NCBI RefSeq assembly: GCF_003443655.1
Contig: NZ_CP031941.1
Coordinates: forward strand, 3,904,501-3,968,500
Length of the DNA: 64,000 bases
From: Nostoc sphaeroides
GTDB lineage: Bacteria; Cyanobacteriota; Cyanobacteriia; Cyanobacteriales; Nostocaceae
Direction: 5' to 3'
The position numbers and the translations under genes are program-made. Positions 20,265-28,528 of the stretch are shown here, in pieces; the stretch's first letter is position 1, and each line of letters begins with the position of its first letter. The notes under the pieces are model-generated. The model had not been told where the DNA came from. It saw only the letters and a program-made list of their open reading frames with translations, and searched no databases.

Positions 20265-21878
20265 GTGGTTAACCCGGAAATACCGTCTTGGCGCAAAACA
20301 GTACAAAGCGAGATTGTAGCTGTTACCGTATATGCTGACAGAGCATTGGTTACACGGCGTGGTGTAGTTGATTTAACAGGAATTGAACAGGAATTAGTAA
20401 TTACCCCAGTGCCAGAGATGGAAACTGAGTCTATCAGGGTGAGTGGTACTGGTACGGTAGGGGTGCGAATGCTTGGAGTAAGTAGCGATCGCATCTACAC
20501 CACTGAACCTGTAGCGGAGCTTGCACATTTAACAAGGCAAATTCAGCAGTTAGAAGCAGAAAAACGCCACCTGCAAGCCCAAGTCGATGCTTTAGCATTG
20601 CAGTCTAGTTTTATCGCCGGGTTGCGTGAAAAAACAGAGGAACCCTTTGCACAGAGTTTGTCTCGGAAAAATCTTAGCCTGAGTGAAACTTTGGATTTTT
20701 TAAACTTTCTCGGAAGCCAGTATAGTGAGTATGCGATCGCATCTGGAGAGTGCAAAACCCAACAGCAGGAATTAGACAAACAACTGCAAGCACTCCACAC
20801 TTCATTGCAAAAAATCCAAACACCCCATCCTAAAGAGAGTTTTAGCTTAGTTGTAGGAGTTGAAGTTGCAGGTGAAGGTAAATTTGAATTAGAGGTGTCT
20901 TACATAGTAAATCGCGCCAGTTGGACTCCGCTATATGACTTGCGTAGCACCACCAGCGATATTGTCCATTTGAGCTACCTTGCAGAAATCACTCAAAGCA
21001 CTGGTGAAGATTGGATTGGTGCAGTTCTCACCCTTTCTACCGCTAAACCGGGATTAGGTACACTCCCACCCAAACTTGAACCCTGGTATATTGATGCCCC
21101 ACGTCCACAACTGTTACGACAACGACGATTTGCTGCCCAGCCACCACTCCTACCTACCATAGCAGCCCCTGCTGGTGAAGAAAATTGGCAAGAACAAGAC
21201 GAAGTTACAGAGGATAGTCTCATCCCAGCAGAAACCGTTACAGCAGAAGTATCCAAAGAAGGGAGTGTAGTTACCTTTAAATTGAATGGTGGCGGTAACA
21301 TTCCTAGTGATGGCGCACCTCATAAAACTACAATTTTCAATGATGATTATCCTTGTAGCTTCGATTATGTGGCAATGCCACGCTTGGTAAGTTTTGCTTA
21401 CTTGCAAGCCAATGTAAAAAATAATTCCAACGGTGCGACTTTGTTACCAGGCAAAGCGAATATTTTCCGCGACAATGTTTTTATAGGAACAACTCAGTTA
21501 GAAAATATTGCACCAGGGCAAGAATTTAAACTGAACTTAGGGATTGATGAAGGTTTAAAAATTGAGCGCGAATTAGTTGAACGTCTGGTAGATAAAAAAT
21601 TAATTAGCAACCAGCGCCGGATTACTTATAGTTATCGGTTGTTCATTACTAACTTATTAGAGAAAGAAGTAAATCTGGAAATAACTGAACAATTGCCAGT
21701 TAGCCGCAACGAGCAAATTAAAGTGCGTCTGAGCCGCAGCAACCCGCAAATTCAACTTGGTGAAATGGGAATTTTAGAATGGCAGTTAACTCTTCCACCC
21801 CAGGAGCGACGAGAGGTATATTACCAGTTCATTGTTGAGCATCCGCCTGAGTTAATGGTTGTTGGCTTAGATATTTAG
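20265..21878 (+). CDS. MuiA-like DUF4139 domain protein
   Basis: A 537-aa protein of the mucoidy-inhibitor A/DUF4139 family. The N-terminal DUF4140-like part (ITVYADRALVTRRG pattern) is followed by a coiled coil (about residues 85-190, rich in Gln, Leu and Glu) and the DUF4139 beta-rich domain (ASWTPLYDLRS, ITQSTGEDWIGAVLTLSTAKP). The function is unknown. The GTG start has GGGGGAAAA upstream. It is monocistronic, following lysR on the same strand 100 bp later. Confidence 0.85.
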   Translation: MVNPEIPSWRKTVQSEIVAVTVYADRALVTRRGVVDLTGIEQELVITPVPEMETESIRVSGTGTVGVRMLGVSSDRIYTTEPVAELAHLTRQIQQLEAEKRHLQAQVDALALQSSFIAGLREKTEEPFAQSLSRKNLSLSETLDFLNFLGSQYSEYAIASGECKTQQQELDKQLQALHTSLQKIQTPHPKESFSLVVGVEVAGEGKFELEVSYIVNRASWTPLYDLRSTTSDIVHLSYLAEITQSTGEDWIGAVLTLSTAKPGLGTLPPKLEPWYIDAPRPQLLRQRRFAAQPPLLPTIAAPAGEENWQEQDEVTEDSLIPAETVTAEVSKEGSVVTFKLNGGGNIPSDGAPHKTTIFNDDYPCSFDYVAMPRLVSFAYLQANVKNNSNGATLLPGKANIFRDNVFIGTTQLENIAPGQEFKLNLGIDEGLKIERELVERLVDKKLISNQRRITYSYRLFITNLLEKEVNLEITEQLPVSRNEQIKVRLSRSNPQIQLGEMGILEWQLTLPPQERREVYYQFIVEHPPELMVVGLDI

Positions 21879-21896
21879 CCTTTCAGCATATTAAAA

Positions 21897-22715
21897 CTAA
21901 TCTTTATCAATCTTTAAATTAGCTGGAGTAATTGAAAAGTTGATTTGCCATTTCAGCTTAGATATGTCACCTTGTAAGTATTCATAAATAGCCGTCGCTA
22001 CATCAGAAGATCGATTGAGGGGAACAACATAATCGAATACCCTTGTCATCGCTTTCAGAGTTTCAGATGTCCATTCTCCATCTACTACAAGAACTGCAAG
22101 CAATTCCTTATTCTTGCCTTTCCAGTTAATCGCTGAAAACATTTTGTCTTTTGCATATAGTGAAGCGTGTCTGGAAGATGACTTTCTTACCTCTATAAGA
22201 GCTTTTGGAAATTTTTCATCTGGAATAGCAAAGTCGGCTCGGAAGTTATAAATAACACCCTCAAGAGAGCTATATTCAGACTCTAACTTATAAGGAACGT
22301 TAGCATCATCAAGAGCCTTAGCAACAATACGTTCAAGAAGTACTCTACCTACTAAATCACGGACAATGCCCTCAAGAGTTGGTTCAATACTCTGCAAAAT
22401 TTGTTGGCGAGTCATAGTCTGGCCAGGCTTTCGTTTATTCAATATTTCAGCCAGTTTTTTAGCTGCTGGTTGTGAAATAGCATTATCCGATACATTGCCA
22501 ATTTGTTTTTTTAACGCCGCCTTACTTGTAATATTGGCAAGGCGCTGAAGAATCGGAAGCATATAGGAATTACATTGAATATAGTCAGCATGAAATTCCT
22601 CAAGTCCTTTTGTGATGATATACAGTTCATTTAAAAGATTTTCTACTCTGTTTCTTAGCTGAATGTATACACCTTTTGTAATTGCTGACTCTACATCAAA
22701 AGGGACAGCTTGCAT
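21897..22715 (-). CDS. Possible PD-(D/E)XK nuclease, N-terminally truncated
   Basis: I do not recognise the exact family. The segment RADFAIPDEKFPKALIEVRK (Asp...Glu-x-Arg/Lys) has the spacing of a PD-(D/E)XK restriction-nuclease core, followed by a basic stretch (SSSRHASLYAKDK) and a predicted beta-strand with VLVVDGEW. The ATG at 22715 has no Shine-Dalgarno, and the frame continues upstream with coding-like sequence (SLRYYEASPQEVVQELFR) for 27 codons to a stop at 22797-22799, inside a dispersed repeat. The true N-terminus therefore seems lost. No methyltransferase is adjacent. Confidence 0.55.
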   Translation of the reverse strand: MQAVPFDVESAITKGVYIQLRNRVENLLNELYIITKGLEEFHADYIQCNSYMLPILQRLANITSKAALKKQIGNVSDNAISQPAAKKLAEILNKRKPGQTMTRQQILQSIEPTLEGIVRDLVGRVLLERIVAKALDDANVPYKLESEYSSLEGVIYNFRADFAIPDEKFPKALIEVRKSSSRHASLYAKDKMFSAINWKGKNKELLAVLVVDGEWTSETLKAMTRVFDYVVPLNRSSDVATAIYEYLQGDISKLKWQINFSITPANLKIDKD

Positions 22716-22847
22716 CCGAAAAAGTTCTTGTACAACCTCTTGTGGACTAGCTTCATAATACCTGAGAGATATACTGACAAACTGCTTGCTGCACGTCTAC
22801 GCTCCTCACTGCTACGCTAAACTTATAGCACTAAGACACTTGCTGCC

Positions 22848-23567
22848 ATGTCTGTCGCCAAAGATTTTCAAGTTTCAAAAGATGTTATATTTCCGCCAGG
22901 GGATTTATATAGTGACGAACCGCCTTTGGAAACTGACTTACATCGGCTACAAATGACACTGCTGATTCAATGCTTAGAGTGGCTGTGGCAAAATCGTAAT
23001 GACTTTTATGCATCGGGTAATCTCACCATTTACTACAGTCCACGCCAGCGCAAATCAGAAAACTTCCGGGGGCCAGATTTTTTTGTAGTACTAGGGACTG
23101 AACGCAAACCCCGTAAAAGCTGGGTTGTTTGGGAAGAAGATGGCAAATATCCCAATCTAATTATAGAAATTCTCTCAAATAGCACAGGCGATACTGATAA
23201 GGGCTTAAAAAAACAAATTTACCAAGATATCTTTCGCACACCAGATTACTTCTGGTTTGACCCAGAAACTTTAGAATTTACAGGGTTTCATTTGCTTGAT
23301 GGTGAATATCAACCACTAGAACCCAATCCCCAAGGCTGGTTGTGGAGTCAACAGCTAGGTTTATATTTAGGTGTTTATCAAGAAAAGTTACGCTTTTTCA
23401 CGCCTGAAGGAGAACTGGTTCCAACACCGGAAGAAGTTGCACAACAGGCTGAACAAGAAAAGCAACGCGCTGAACAAGAAAAGCAACGCGCTGAACAAGA
23501 AAAGCAACGTAGCGATCGCTTGGCGGCAAAACTGCGAGAATTAAATATAGATCCAGATACTATTTAA
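22848..23567 (+). CDS. Uma2-family nuclease-like protein with repeat tail
   Basis: A 239-aa Uma2/DUF820 protein with PD-(D/E)XK-type residues: GPDFFVVLG, then LIIEILSNSTGDTDKGLKK and PDYFWFDPET. The C-terminus is a charged helix with three copies of the 7-residue unit AEQEKQR, encoded by nearly identical 21-bp DNA repeats (23449-23511), so its length probably varies. It ends in KLRELNIDPD, a common tail in this family. Confidence 0.85.
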   Translation: MSVAKDFQVSKDVIFPPGDLYSDEPPLETDLHRLQMTLLIQCLEWLWQNRNDFYASGNLTIYYSPRQRKSENFRGPDFFVVLGTERKPRKSWVVWEEDGKYPNLIIEILSNSTGDTDKGLKKQIYQDIFRTPDYFWFDPETLEFTGFHLLDGEYQPLEPNPQGWLWSQQLGLYLGVYQEKLRFFTPEGELVPTPEEVAQQAEQEKQRAEQEKQRAEQEKQRSDRLAAKLRELNIDPDTI

Positions 23568-23605
23568 CCTTTGCACTGTCTTGCTTGTGCCTGTTGGCGC
23601 GAATG

Positions 23606-23806
23606 TTATATATCTTCAGGAAGAACCCATTTTGGCGGTTCTGTCATTTTTTTTCGCAGGCGTTCTTGTGCCAACTCCAACATTTTGTCTAAGGGAGTCT
23701 CTTCAATAAATTTTGCAGCCGCCTCTCTATACTCGATATTGGGGCATTTATCCCCTAAAACACACCCGTTAACACAGGCTACAGCGCAGTTAATTTTTTG
23801 CTCCAC
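23606..23806 (-). CDS. Small conserved-looking Cys-containing protein
   Basis: A 66-aa hypothetical protein starting at GTG 23806 with AGAGGA seven bases upstream. The cysteines in CAVACVNGCVLGDKC resemble a metal- or cluster-binding arrangement, and the C-terminal half is helical. I know of similar small cyanobacterial proteins but no function. Convergent with the upstream Uma2 gene. Confidence 0.6.
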   Translation of the reverse strand: MEQKINCAVACVNGCVLGDKCPNIEYREAAAKFIEETPLDKMLELAQERLRKKMTEPPKWVLPEDI

Positions 23807-23838
23807 AGTAAATTCCTCTCTCTAAAAGTTATGAGCAG

Positions 23839-23858
23839 AGACGCGATTAATCGCGTCT
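23839..23858. repeat. 20-bp dispersed palindrome
   Basis: AGACGCGATTAATCGCGTCT is a perfect 20-bp palindrome followed by GTACAAGAGTTA, the same flank as in the 39-bp units at 11065. A decayed copy (AGACGTAATTAATCGTGTCT) lies at 24009-24028. Confidence 0.9.
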
Positions 23859-24054
23859 GTACAAGAGTTATAATATTCACCCCTAACTCTTTCCTATCAG
23901 GCATTACCCTCCAGGTAAATTTTACCTTGCCAGTTGCCATCCTATTAGTCTAAATACTTACCATTTAGAAAGTTATCGGTTATGAGTTATGATTTTGACT
24001 CCTAACTAGAGACGTAATTAATCGTGTCTCTCCTCATTCTTATGAAAGGCGCTC

Positions 24055-25449
24055 ATGTCAGAAGTTTTTGCTATTACTGGAACTATCGCTGCGATCGCCA
24101 CTGCTGTTGTCCCCCAACAGGGTAGTGTTGGTATTGTGCGGGTGTCTGGTTCCCAAGCAATGGCTCTAGCCCAAACTCTTTTTCATGCACCAGGACGGCA
24201 AGTTTGGGAAAGTCACCAGATTCTCTACGGTTACATTCGCCATCCTCAGACGCAACAACTGGTAGATGAAGCCCTGTTGCTGATTATGAAAGCACCCCGT
24301 TCTTACACCCGTGAAGATGTGGTGGAATTCCATTGCCACGGGGGAATTATGGCAGTGCAACAGGTATTACAACTCTGTTTGGAAAACGGCGCTAGACTAG
24401 CCCAACCAGGAGAATTTACTCTCCGCGCCTTTTTGAATGGACGATTGGATTTAACTCAAGCCGAAGGTATTGCTGATTTAGTGGGAGCTAAATCGCCTCA
24501 AGCTGCTCAAACTGCCTTAGCTGGTTTGCAGGGGAAATTAGCTCATCCGATCCGGCAGTTACGCGCCAACTGTTTGGATATTTTGGCAGAAATCGAAGCT
24601 CGAATCGATTTTGAGGAAGACCTGCCCCCGTTGGATGATAAAGTCATAATATCAGAAATCGAGAAAATTGCCGCAGAAATCACTAGGTTATTGGCAACCA
24701 AAGACAAAGGTGAGTTGCTACGTACAGGTTTAAAAGTGGCAATTGTGGGGCGTCCGAATGTGGGTAAGTCGAGCTTATTGAACGCTTGGAGCCAGAGCGA
24801 TCGCGCCATTGTGACTGATTTACCCGGTACAACCCGCGATGTGGTGGAATCTCAGTTAGTTGTCGGGGGAATTCCTGTACAAGTGCTTGATACAGCAGGG
24901 ATTCGGGAAACAACAGACCAAGTGGAGAAAATTGGCGTCGAGCGATCGCGTCGTGCCGCAAATGCAGCAGATTTAGTCTTGCTTACCATTGATGCTTCAG
25001 CCGGTTGGACGGAAGGCGATCGAGAAATTTACGAACAGGTAAAACACCGTCCATTAATTCTAGTTATTAACAAAATCGATTTATTAGAAGAAGACGAAAG
25101 CAAATATCTTCAATCCAAAATCCAAAATCCAAAATCTAAAATTGTCACAGCCGCAGCCCAAAATCAAGGCATTGATGCTTTAGAAACAGCAATTTTAGAG
25201 ATAGTTAGAGCAGGAAAACTCCAAGCTGCTGATATGGATTTAGCCATTAACCAAAGGCAAGCAGCAGCATTAACTCAATCTAAAATTTCTTTGGAACAAG
25301 TACAAGCAACAATTGCCCAGCAGCTACCTCTTGATTTTTGGACAATTGACTTACGGGGTGCGATTCAGGCATTAGGAGAAATTACTGGTGAAGAGGTTAC
25401 AGAATCAGTTTTGGATAAAATTTTTAGCAAATTTTGTATTGGTAAATAA
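24055..25449 (+). CDS. mnmE: tRNA uridine-5-carboxymethylaminomethyl GTPase
   Basis: MnmE (464 aa) works with MnmG to modify U34 of tRNAs. The N-terminal tetrahydrofolate-binding domain spans residues 1-120, a helical domain follows, and a G domain is inserted: G1 [10 protein letters not shown]3 DTAG ([11 protein letters not shown]), G4 NKID. The C-terminal CIGK supplies the conserved cysteine motif. Between G4 and the next beta-strand the gene contains the repeat AATCCAAAATCCAAAATC (about 25111-25142), translated as SKIQNPKSK; this dispersed repeat is normally intergenic. It sits in a surface loop, so the enzyme is probably functional. Confidence 0.96.
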   Translation: MSEVFAITGTIAAIATAVVPQQGSVGIVRVSGSQAMALAQTLFHAPGRQVWESHQILYGYIRHPQTQQLVDEALLLIMKAPRSYTREDVVEFHCHGGIMAVQQVLQLCLENGARLAQPGEFTLRAFLNGRLDLTQAEGIADLVGAKSPQAAQTALAGLQGKLAHPIRQLRANCLDILAEIEARIDFEEDLPPLDDKVIISEIEKIAAEITRLLATKDKGELLRTGLKVAIVGRPNVGKSSLLNAWSQSDRAIVTDLPGTTRDVVESQLVVGGIPVQVLDTAGIRETTDQVEKIGVERSRRAANAADLVLLTIDASAGWTEGDREIYEQVKHRPLILVINKIDLLEEDESKYLQSKIQNPKSKIVTAAAQNQGIDALETAILEIVRAGKLQAADMDLAINQRQAAALTQSKISLEQVQATIAQQLPLDFWTIDLRGAIQALGEITGEEVTESVLDKIFSKFCIGK

Positions 25450-25544
25450 AGGGTATATTGCCAAAAGCGAAATGCAACCCAACATTTATAGTAATCTGTG
25501 TGAAGTTTTACTATTATTCAACTTAACCTGCAATTGATAACTAA

Positions 25545-26048
25545 ATGTACATCTCAATTCGCCAAGCAACCATACAAGATACGCTGATAGTCTCAGATGT
25601 TTTATTAGAAGCAGCTTTGTGGCTCCAGAAGCGTGGTATGCCTCTGTGGCGTGATAGCGAGGTTTCGCCAGAAAATATCTCGGAAGATGTTGCCAACGGC
25701 TTGTTTTTTATTGCTGAATGGGCGGGTGAACCAGTTGGTACAATCAAGTTTCAGCTTGAGGATTTACTTTTCTGGCCTGACATTTCTCAGGAAGAGTCAG
25801 CATTTGTACATCGTCTTGCTATTCGGCGACATTGCTCTGGCGGTAAAGTCTCTTCAGCACTACTTACTTGGGCTGTTGAACACGCACAAACATTTGGTAA
25901 ACGTTATTTACGTCTAGATTGCGATGCTTCGCGTCCGCGCTTAAGAGCAGTATATGAAGACTTTGGTTTCCGTCATCACAGCGACAGACAAGTTGGCGCT
26001 TATTTTGTCTCTCGCTACGAATATAAAATACCTCCACAACTGACCTAA
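25545..26048 (+). CDS. GNAT-family N-acetyltransferase
   Basis: A 167-aa acetyltransferase-fold protein. The acetyl-CoA binding region is FVHRLAIRRHCSGGKVSSALLTWA (motif A), and the C-terminal motif LRAVYEDFGFRHH is typical of GNATs. The substrate is unknown. It stands alone, followed directly by a MITE. Confidence 0.85.
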   Translation: MYISIRQATIQDTLIVSDVLLEAALWLQKRGMPLWRDSEVSPENISEDVANGLFFIAEWAGEPVGTIKFQLEDLLFWPDISQEESAFVHRLAIRRHCSGGKVSSALLTWAVEHAQTFGKRYLRLDCDASRPRLRAVYEDFGFRHHSDRQVGAYFVSRYEYKIPPQLT

Positions 26049-26051
26049 ATT

Positions 26052-26202
26052 GGGGAGCAATGCGATTTTGTTAGATCGGACTTTAATTCTCAGTTATAGA
26101 GCTAGATTCTCAATAAAAACAGTTATTTGGCTGCGATCGCAGCCCTAAATGGGTGATTTAGTACCCGAATTTTAAGCACCTCACAAAATCGCATTGCTCC
26201 CC
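26052..26202. repeat. MITE with perfect 20-bp ends and target duplication
   Basis: GGGGAGCAATGCGATTTTGT at 26052 is repeated exactly inverted at 26183-26202. The element is flanked by direct copies of CTAAATT (before the left end and after the right end), which looks like a 7-8-bp target-site duplication. A half element of the family lies at 58118-58170. No ORF inside. Confidence 0.85.
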
Positions 26203-26351
26203 CTAAATTGATATAGCAGTCCTAAATCATTCGTGAAAATTATATCTCTCTTTCTTCTTTCTTTCCTTTGCGTCCTTCTCTAACGAGACGCTAACGCGAA
26301 GGCGGTTCGTTTCCTAATCTATATTTTTCACAAATCAAATAGAATTGCTAT

Positions 26352-27122
26352 ATGTCTTTTATCGATGAAATTAATCCTGTGAATGCATTGATTGTGGGAG
26401 CTAGCCAAGGTATTGGTTTGGGTTTTGTAAAAAAATTGCTACAAGATGACAGAATAGCCAAAGTTTATGCAACTTCTCGTCAACCGGAATCAGCCTCCGA
26501 TTTAATAGCTCTTGCAGGCGAACATTCTGGGCGATTAATTTGTTTGGAGATAGATATTACTGACGAATTGCAGATTGTTGAAGCTGTTCAAAAAATACGT
26601 ACCCAAGTTGACAAATTGCATTTGGTAGTCAACTGTGTAGGACTGTTGCATGAGGATACTTTACAACCAGAAAAAAGCTTAAGACAGATCAATTCAGAAA
26701 ATTTGCTGCGCTACTTTCAAATAAATAGTATTGGTGCTGTTTTACTGGCTAAACATCTATTGCCTTTGTTTCGTCATGGAGAACGCAGCGTGTTTGCCAC
26801 TATTTCTGCTAAATTGGGTAGTATTGGCGATAACCAACTTGGTGGATGGTATGGCTATCGCGCTTCTAAAGCAGCACTCAATATGTTGATGCGAACTGCG
26901 GCAATTGAGTATAAAAGAAGTTGTCCTAAAGCATTAATAGTGACATTGCATCCTGGTACAACTGATACGCGCCTTTCCCGTCCTTTCCAGGGAAATGTAC
27001 CTGCGGAAAAATTATTCTCAGTGGAACGCACTGTTACCCAATTACTGACTGTCATCGAACAGCTTCAAGAAGGCGATAGTGGACAGTTTTTCTCATGGGA
27101 TGGAAGCCGATTACCTTGGTAA
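26352..27122 (+). CDS. Short-chain dehydrogenase/reductase (C-factor-like)
   Basis: A 256-aa SDR. The NAD(P)-binding motif GASQGIG is at residues 17-23, NCVG marks the central strand, and the active site has Ser (FATISAKLGS) and Tyr-x3-Lys (YGYRASKAAL). The C-terminal half (LHPGTTDTRLSRPFQGNVP) is typical of the CsgA/C-factor subgroup. Substrate unknown. Start ATG lacks a good Shine-Dalgarno. Confidence 0.88.
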   Translation: MSFIDEINPVNALIVGASQGIGLGFVKKLLQDDRIAKVYATSRQPESASDLIALAGEHSGRLICLEIDITDELQIVEAVQKIRTQVDKLHLVVNCVGLLHEDTLQPEKSLRQINSENLLRYFQINSIGAVLLAKHLLPLFRHGERSVFATISAKLGSIGDNQLGGWYGYRASKAALNMLMRTAAIEYKRSCPKALIVTLHPGTTDTRLSRPFQGNVPAEKLFSVERTVTQLLTVIEQLQEGDSGQFFSWDGSRLPW

Positions 27123-27171
27123 CTGCGTTACGCTGGTGCTAGTAAAATTACGTTACTTGTAACCAAAGCCT

Positions 27172-27501
27172 ATGAAGTTTTTTGTGCCAGCAGCCAAGGA
27201 TGATATCAAAGCAGAGCAGGTGTATAGTGCTTTTGCTCGGTCTGTCAAAGCACCAATAACCGAAAAGCGTATTTGGAAGTTACAATGGCGCGATCGCGAA
27301 ATTGATATGGAATGCGAGGTAGGTAAACCCTTACCACCTTCTTATCAAACTGGGAAAGAGCTAGTTATGGCAATCTTTGAGTGCGAAAACCTTTATAAGA
27401 TTTGTACTCTTACCCGTGGAGGAGTAAAGGGAGAACCGATCTTGGTTGGCAAAAACTCTGTATCCTCAGCAATATATTTTTCAGATAATGTACATAACTG
27501 A
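27172..27501 (+). CDS. Hypothetical protein
   Basis: A 109-aa protein, 50 bp after the SDR gene. No domain recognised. It is a mixed alpha/beta sequence with a charged first half and a Cys-containing FECENLYKICTL strand. The coding-like composition and the plausible ATG favour a real gene, but no Shine-Dalgarno is evident. Confidence 0.55.
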   Translation: MKFFVPAAKDDIKAEQVYSAFARSVKAPITEKRIWKLQWRDREIDMECEVGKPLPPSYQTGKELVMAIFECENLYKICTLTRGGVKGEPILVGKNSVSSAIYFSDNVHN

Positions 27502-27592
27502 TTCTTTAATATGCGATCGCTTGTTTGATAGAAGTAGATGCGATCGCAGTGCTAAGGTAGTAGATAAAATCGCTCACTAGATATCTCAAGCT

Positions 27593-27892
27593 ATGACTAA
27601 CATTCAGATTTCCTTACCTGAGTCGATGAAAGTCTTTGTCGAAGAACAAGTAGCTAAAGGCGATTATAGTTCCGCCAGTGAATATCTTCAAGAGCTAATC
27701 TTTCAAGATCAACAGTGCAAAGGTCAAGAAGGAAAACGCACTCAGTTGATTACGAAGCTTCAGACACAGGGTCAACTCAACGATGAGGAATTTGAACTCA
27801 TTGCAGATAAGTTAGCTGACGAATTTGCACTATGTGTTGGGTCAAATTTACCAGTGTTGTCAGATTATGCTGTGACTCGATCGCCTCTTTAA
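27593..27892 (+). CDS. ParD-like ribbon-helix-helix antitoxin, orphan
   Basis: A 99-aa protein with a ParD/CopG-type ribbon-helix-helix start (IQISLPESMKVFVEEQVAKGDYSSASEYLQELI). ParD neutralises and autoregulates with ParE toxin, yet no parE-like frame follows; the next DNA is the TnpB-element remnant. It may be an orphan antitoxin or the toxin gene may have been lost to that element. Confidence 0.75.
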   Translation: MTNIQISLPESMKVFVEEQVAKGDYSSASEYLQELIFQDQQCKGQEGKRTQLITKLQTQGQLNDEEFELIADKLADEFALCVGSNLPVLSDYAVTRSPL

Positions 27893-27956
27893 TAGAAGTA
27901 AAGTTGATAATTCGGGCTGATCTACTTTTAAAACTTAGCTTCTAAAAACTAGGAAA

Positions 27957-28260
27957 CTGTGACATACTCCTACACTGATTGCAAGCAATACAGTGTAGGC
28001 TTCTCAGCGACTCCCGGTATCCCGTCGGACAAAAACTTTCGCTTTGTTTAGACTGCACGAGATGCCCCTTTGCACAGTTGAACAATACAAAAATGTTCAA
28101 ATACCTTTGTACTGTCAGAGTTTTACCTACCCACAGTGGCGACGCAGAAGCGTCTATTACTGGGTAGAACCCCATACTCTGAGTTGTCAATTTTACTGCG
28201 TGCAGGAAGCAGTTAGCTATTAATTTGATTAAACCTGCACCAATTAAGTATATCATAGTT
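27957..28260 (-). mobile_element. Remnant of a TnpB-type IS200/IS605 element
   Basis: Inferred. The region has the strong hairpins of IS200/IS605 ends: CCTACACTG-ATTGC...GCAAT-ACAGTGTAGG (27970-28001), TTGAACA/TGTTCAA near 28080, and CTACCCA/TGGGTAG (about 28128-28167). No intact tnpB is present. A divergent small RHH gene with an operator palindrome borders it, the same layout as the intact tnpB locus at 47.8-49.2 kb. It reads best as an internally deleted, non-autonomous element that retains its structured end region. Confidence 0.5.
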
Positions 28261-28282
28261 ACGGTGAATTGTCGTAACTATG
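28254..28282. promoter_or_regulatory. Perfect 10-bp inverted repeat over RHH start codon
   Basis: CATAGTTACG (28254-28263) and CGTAACTATG (28273-28282) are exact inverted copies with a 9-bp spacer. The right arm includes the ATG of the RHH gene. This is the expected shape of an autoregulatory operator for an RHH dimer pair. Confidence 0.7.
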
Positions 28283-28438
28283 TCTAGAACAAATAGAGTT
28301 GAAACAAGGCTTAATGATAGGGAGTTGAGGCTTTTAAAGGAGTTTGCACAAAGTTTAGATATACCGATGTCTGAAGCGCTGAGAACCCTAGTTCAGAGCT
28401 TGGCGATTCGTCGCCCACCCCACTCCCTCAATGAGTGA
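28280..28438 (+). CDS. Small ribbon-helix-helix protein
   Basis: A 52-aa protein starting MSRTNRVETRLNDRELRLL and ending AIRRPPHSLNE. The pattern of a short beta-strand followed by two helices (LKEFAQSLDIPMSEALRTLV) fits a ribbon-helix-helix DNA-binding protein. It lies divergent to the TnpB remnant and its start codon is within a perfect palindrome, so it is probably its own repressor. A terminator-like hairpin follows at 28493. Confidence 0.65.
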   Translation: MSRTNRVETRLNDRELRLLKEFAQSLDIPMSEALRTLVQSLAIRRPPHSLNE

Positions 28439-28492
28439 CAGTCATTATTGGTCGGGGGTGGGACTCCTTATCGCCCAAAAATTCATCTCGTC

Positions 28493-28526
28493 GCCTCCCA
28501 ACGGGAACGGCGAGAGGCTTCTTTTT
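28493..28526 (+). terminator. Terminator-like hairpin
   Basis: GCCTC (28493-28497) and GAGGC (28514-28518) form a stem followed by TTCTTTTT. It lies between the RHH gene (+) and the convergent hydrolase gene (-). Confidence 0.55.
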
Positions 28527-28528
28527 GA

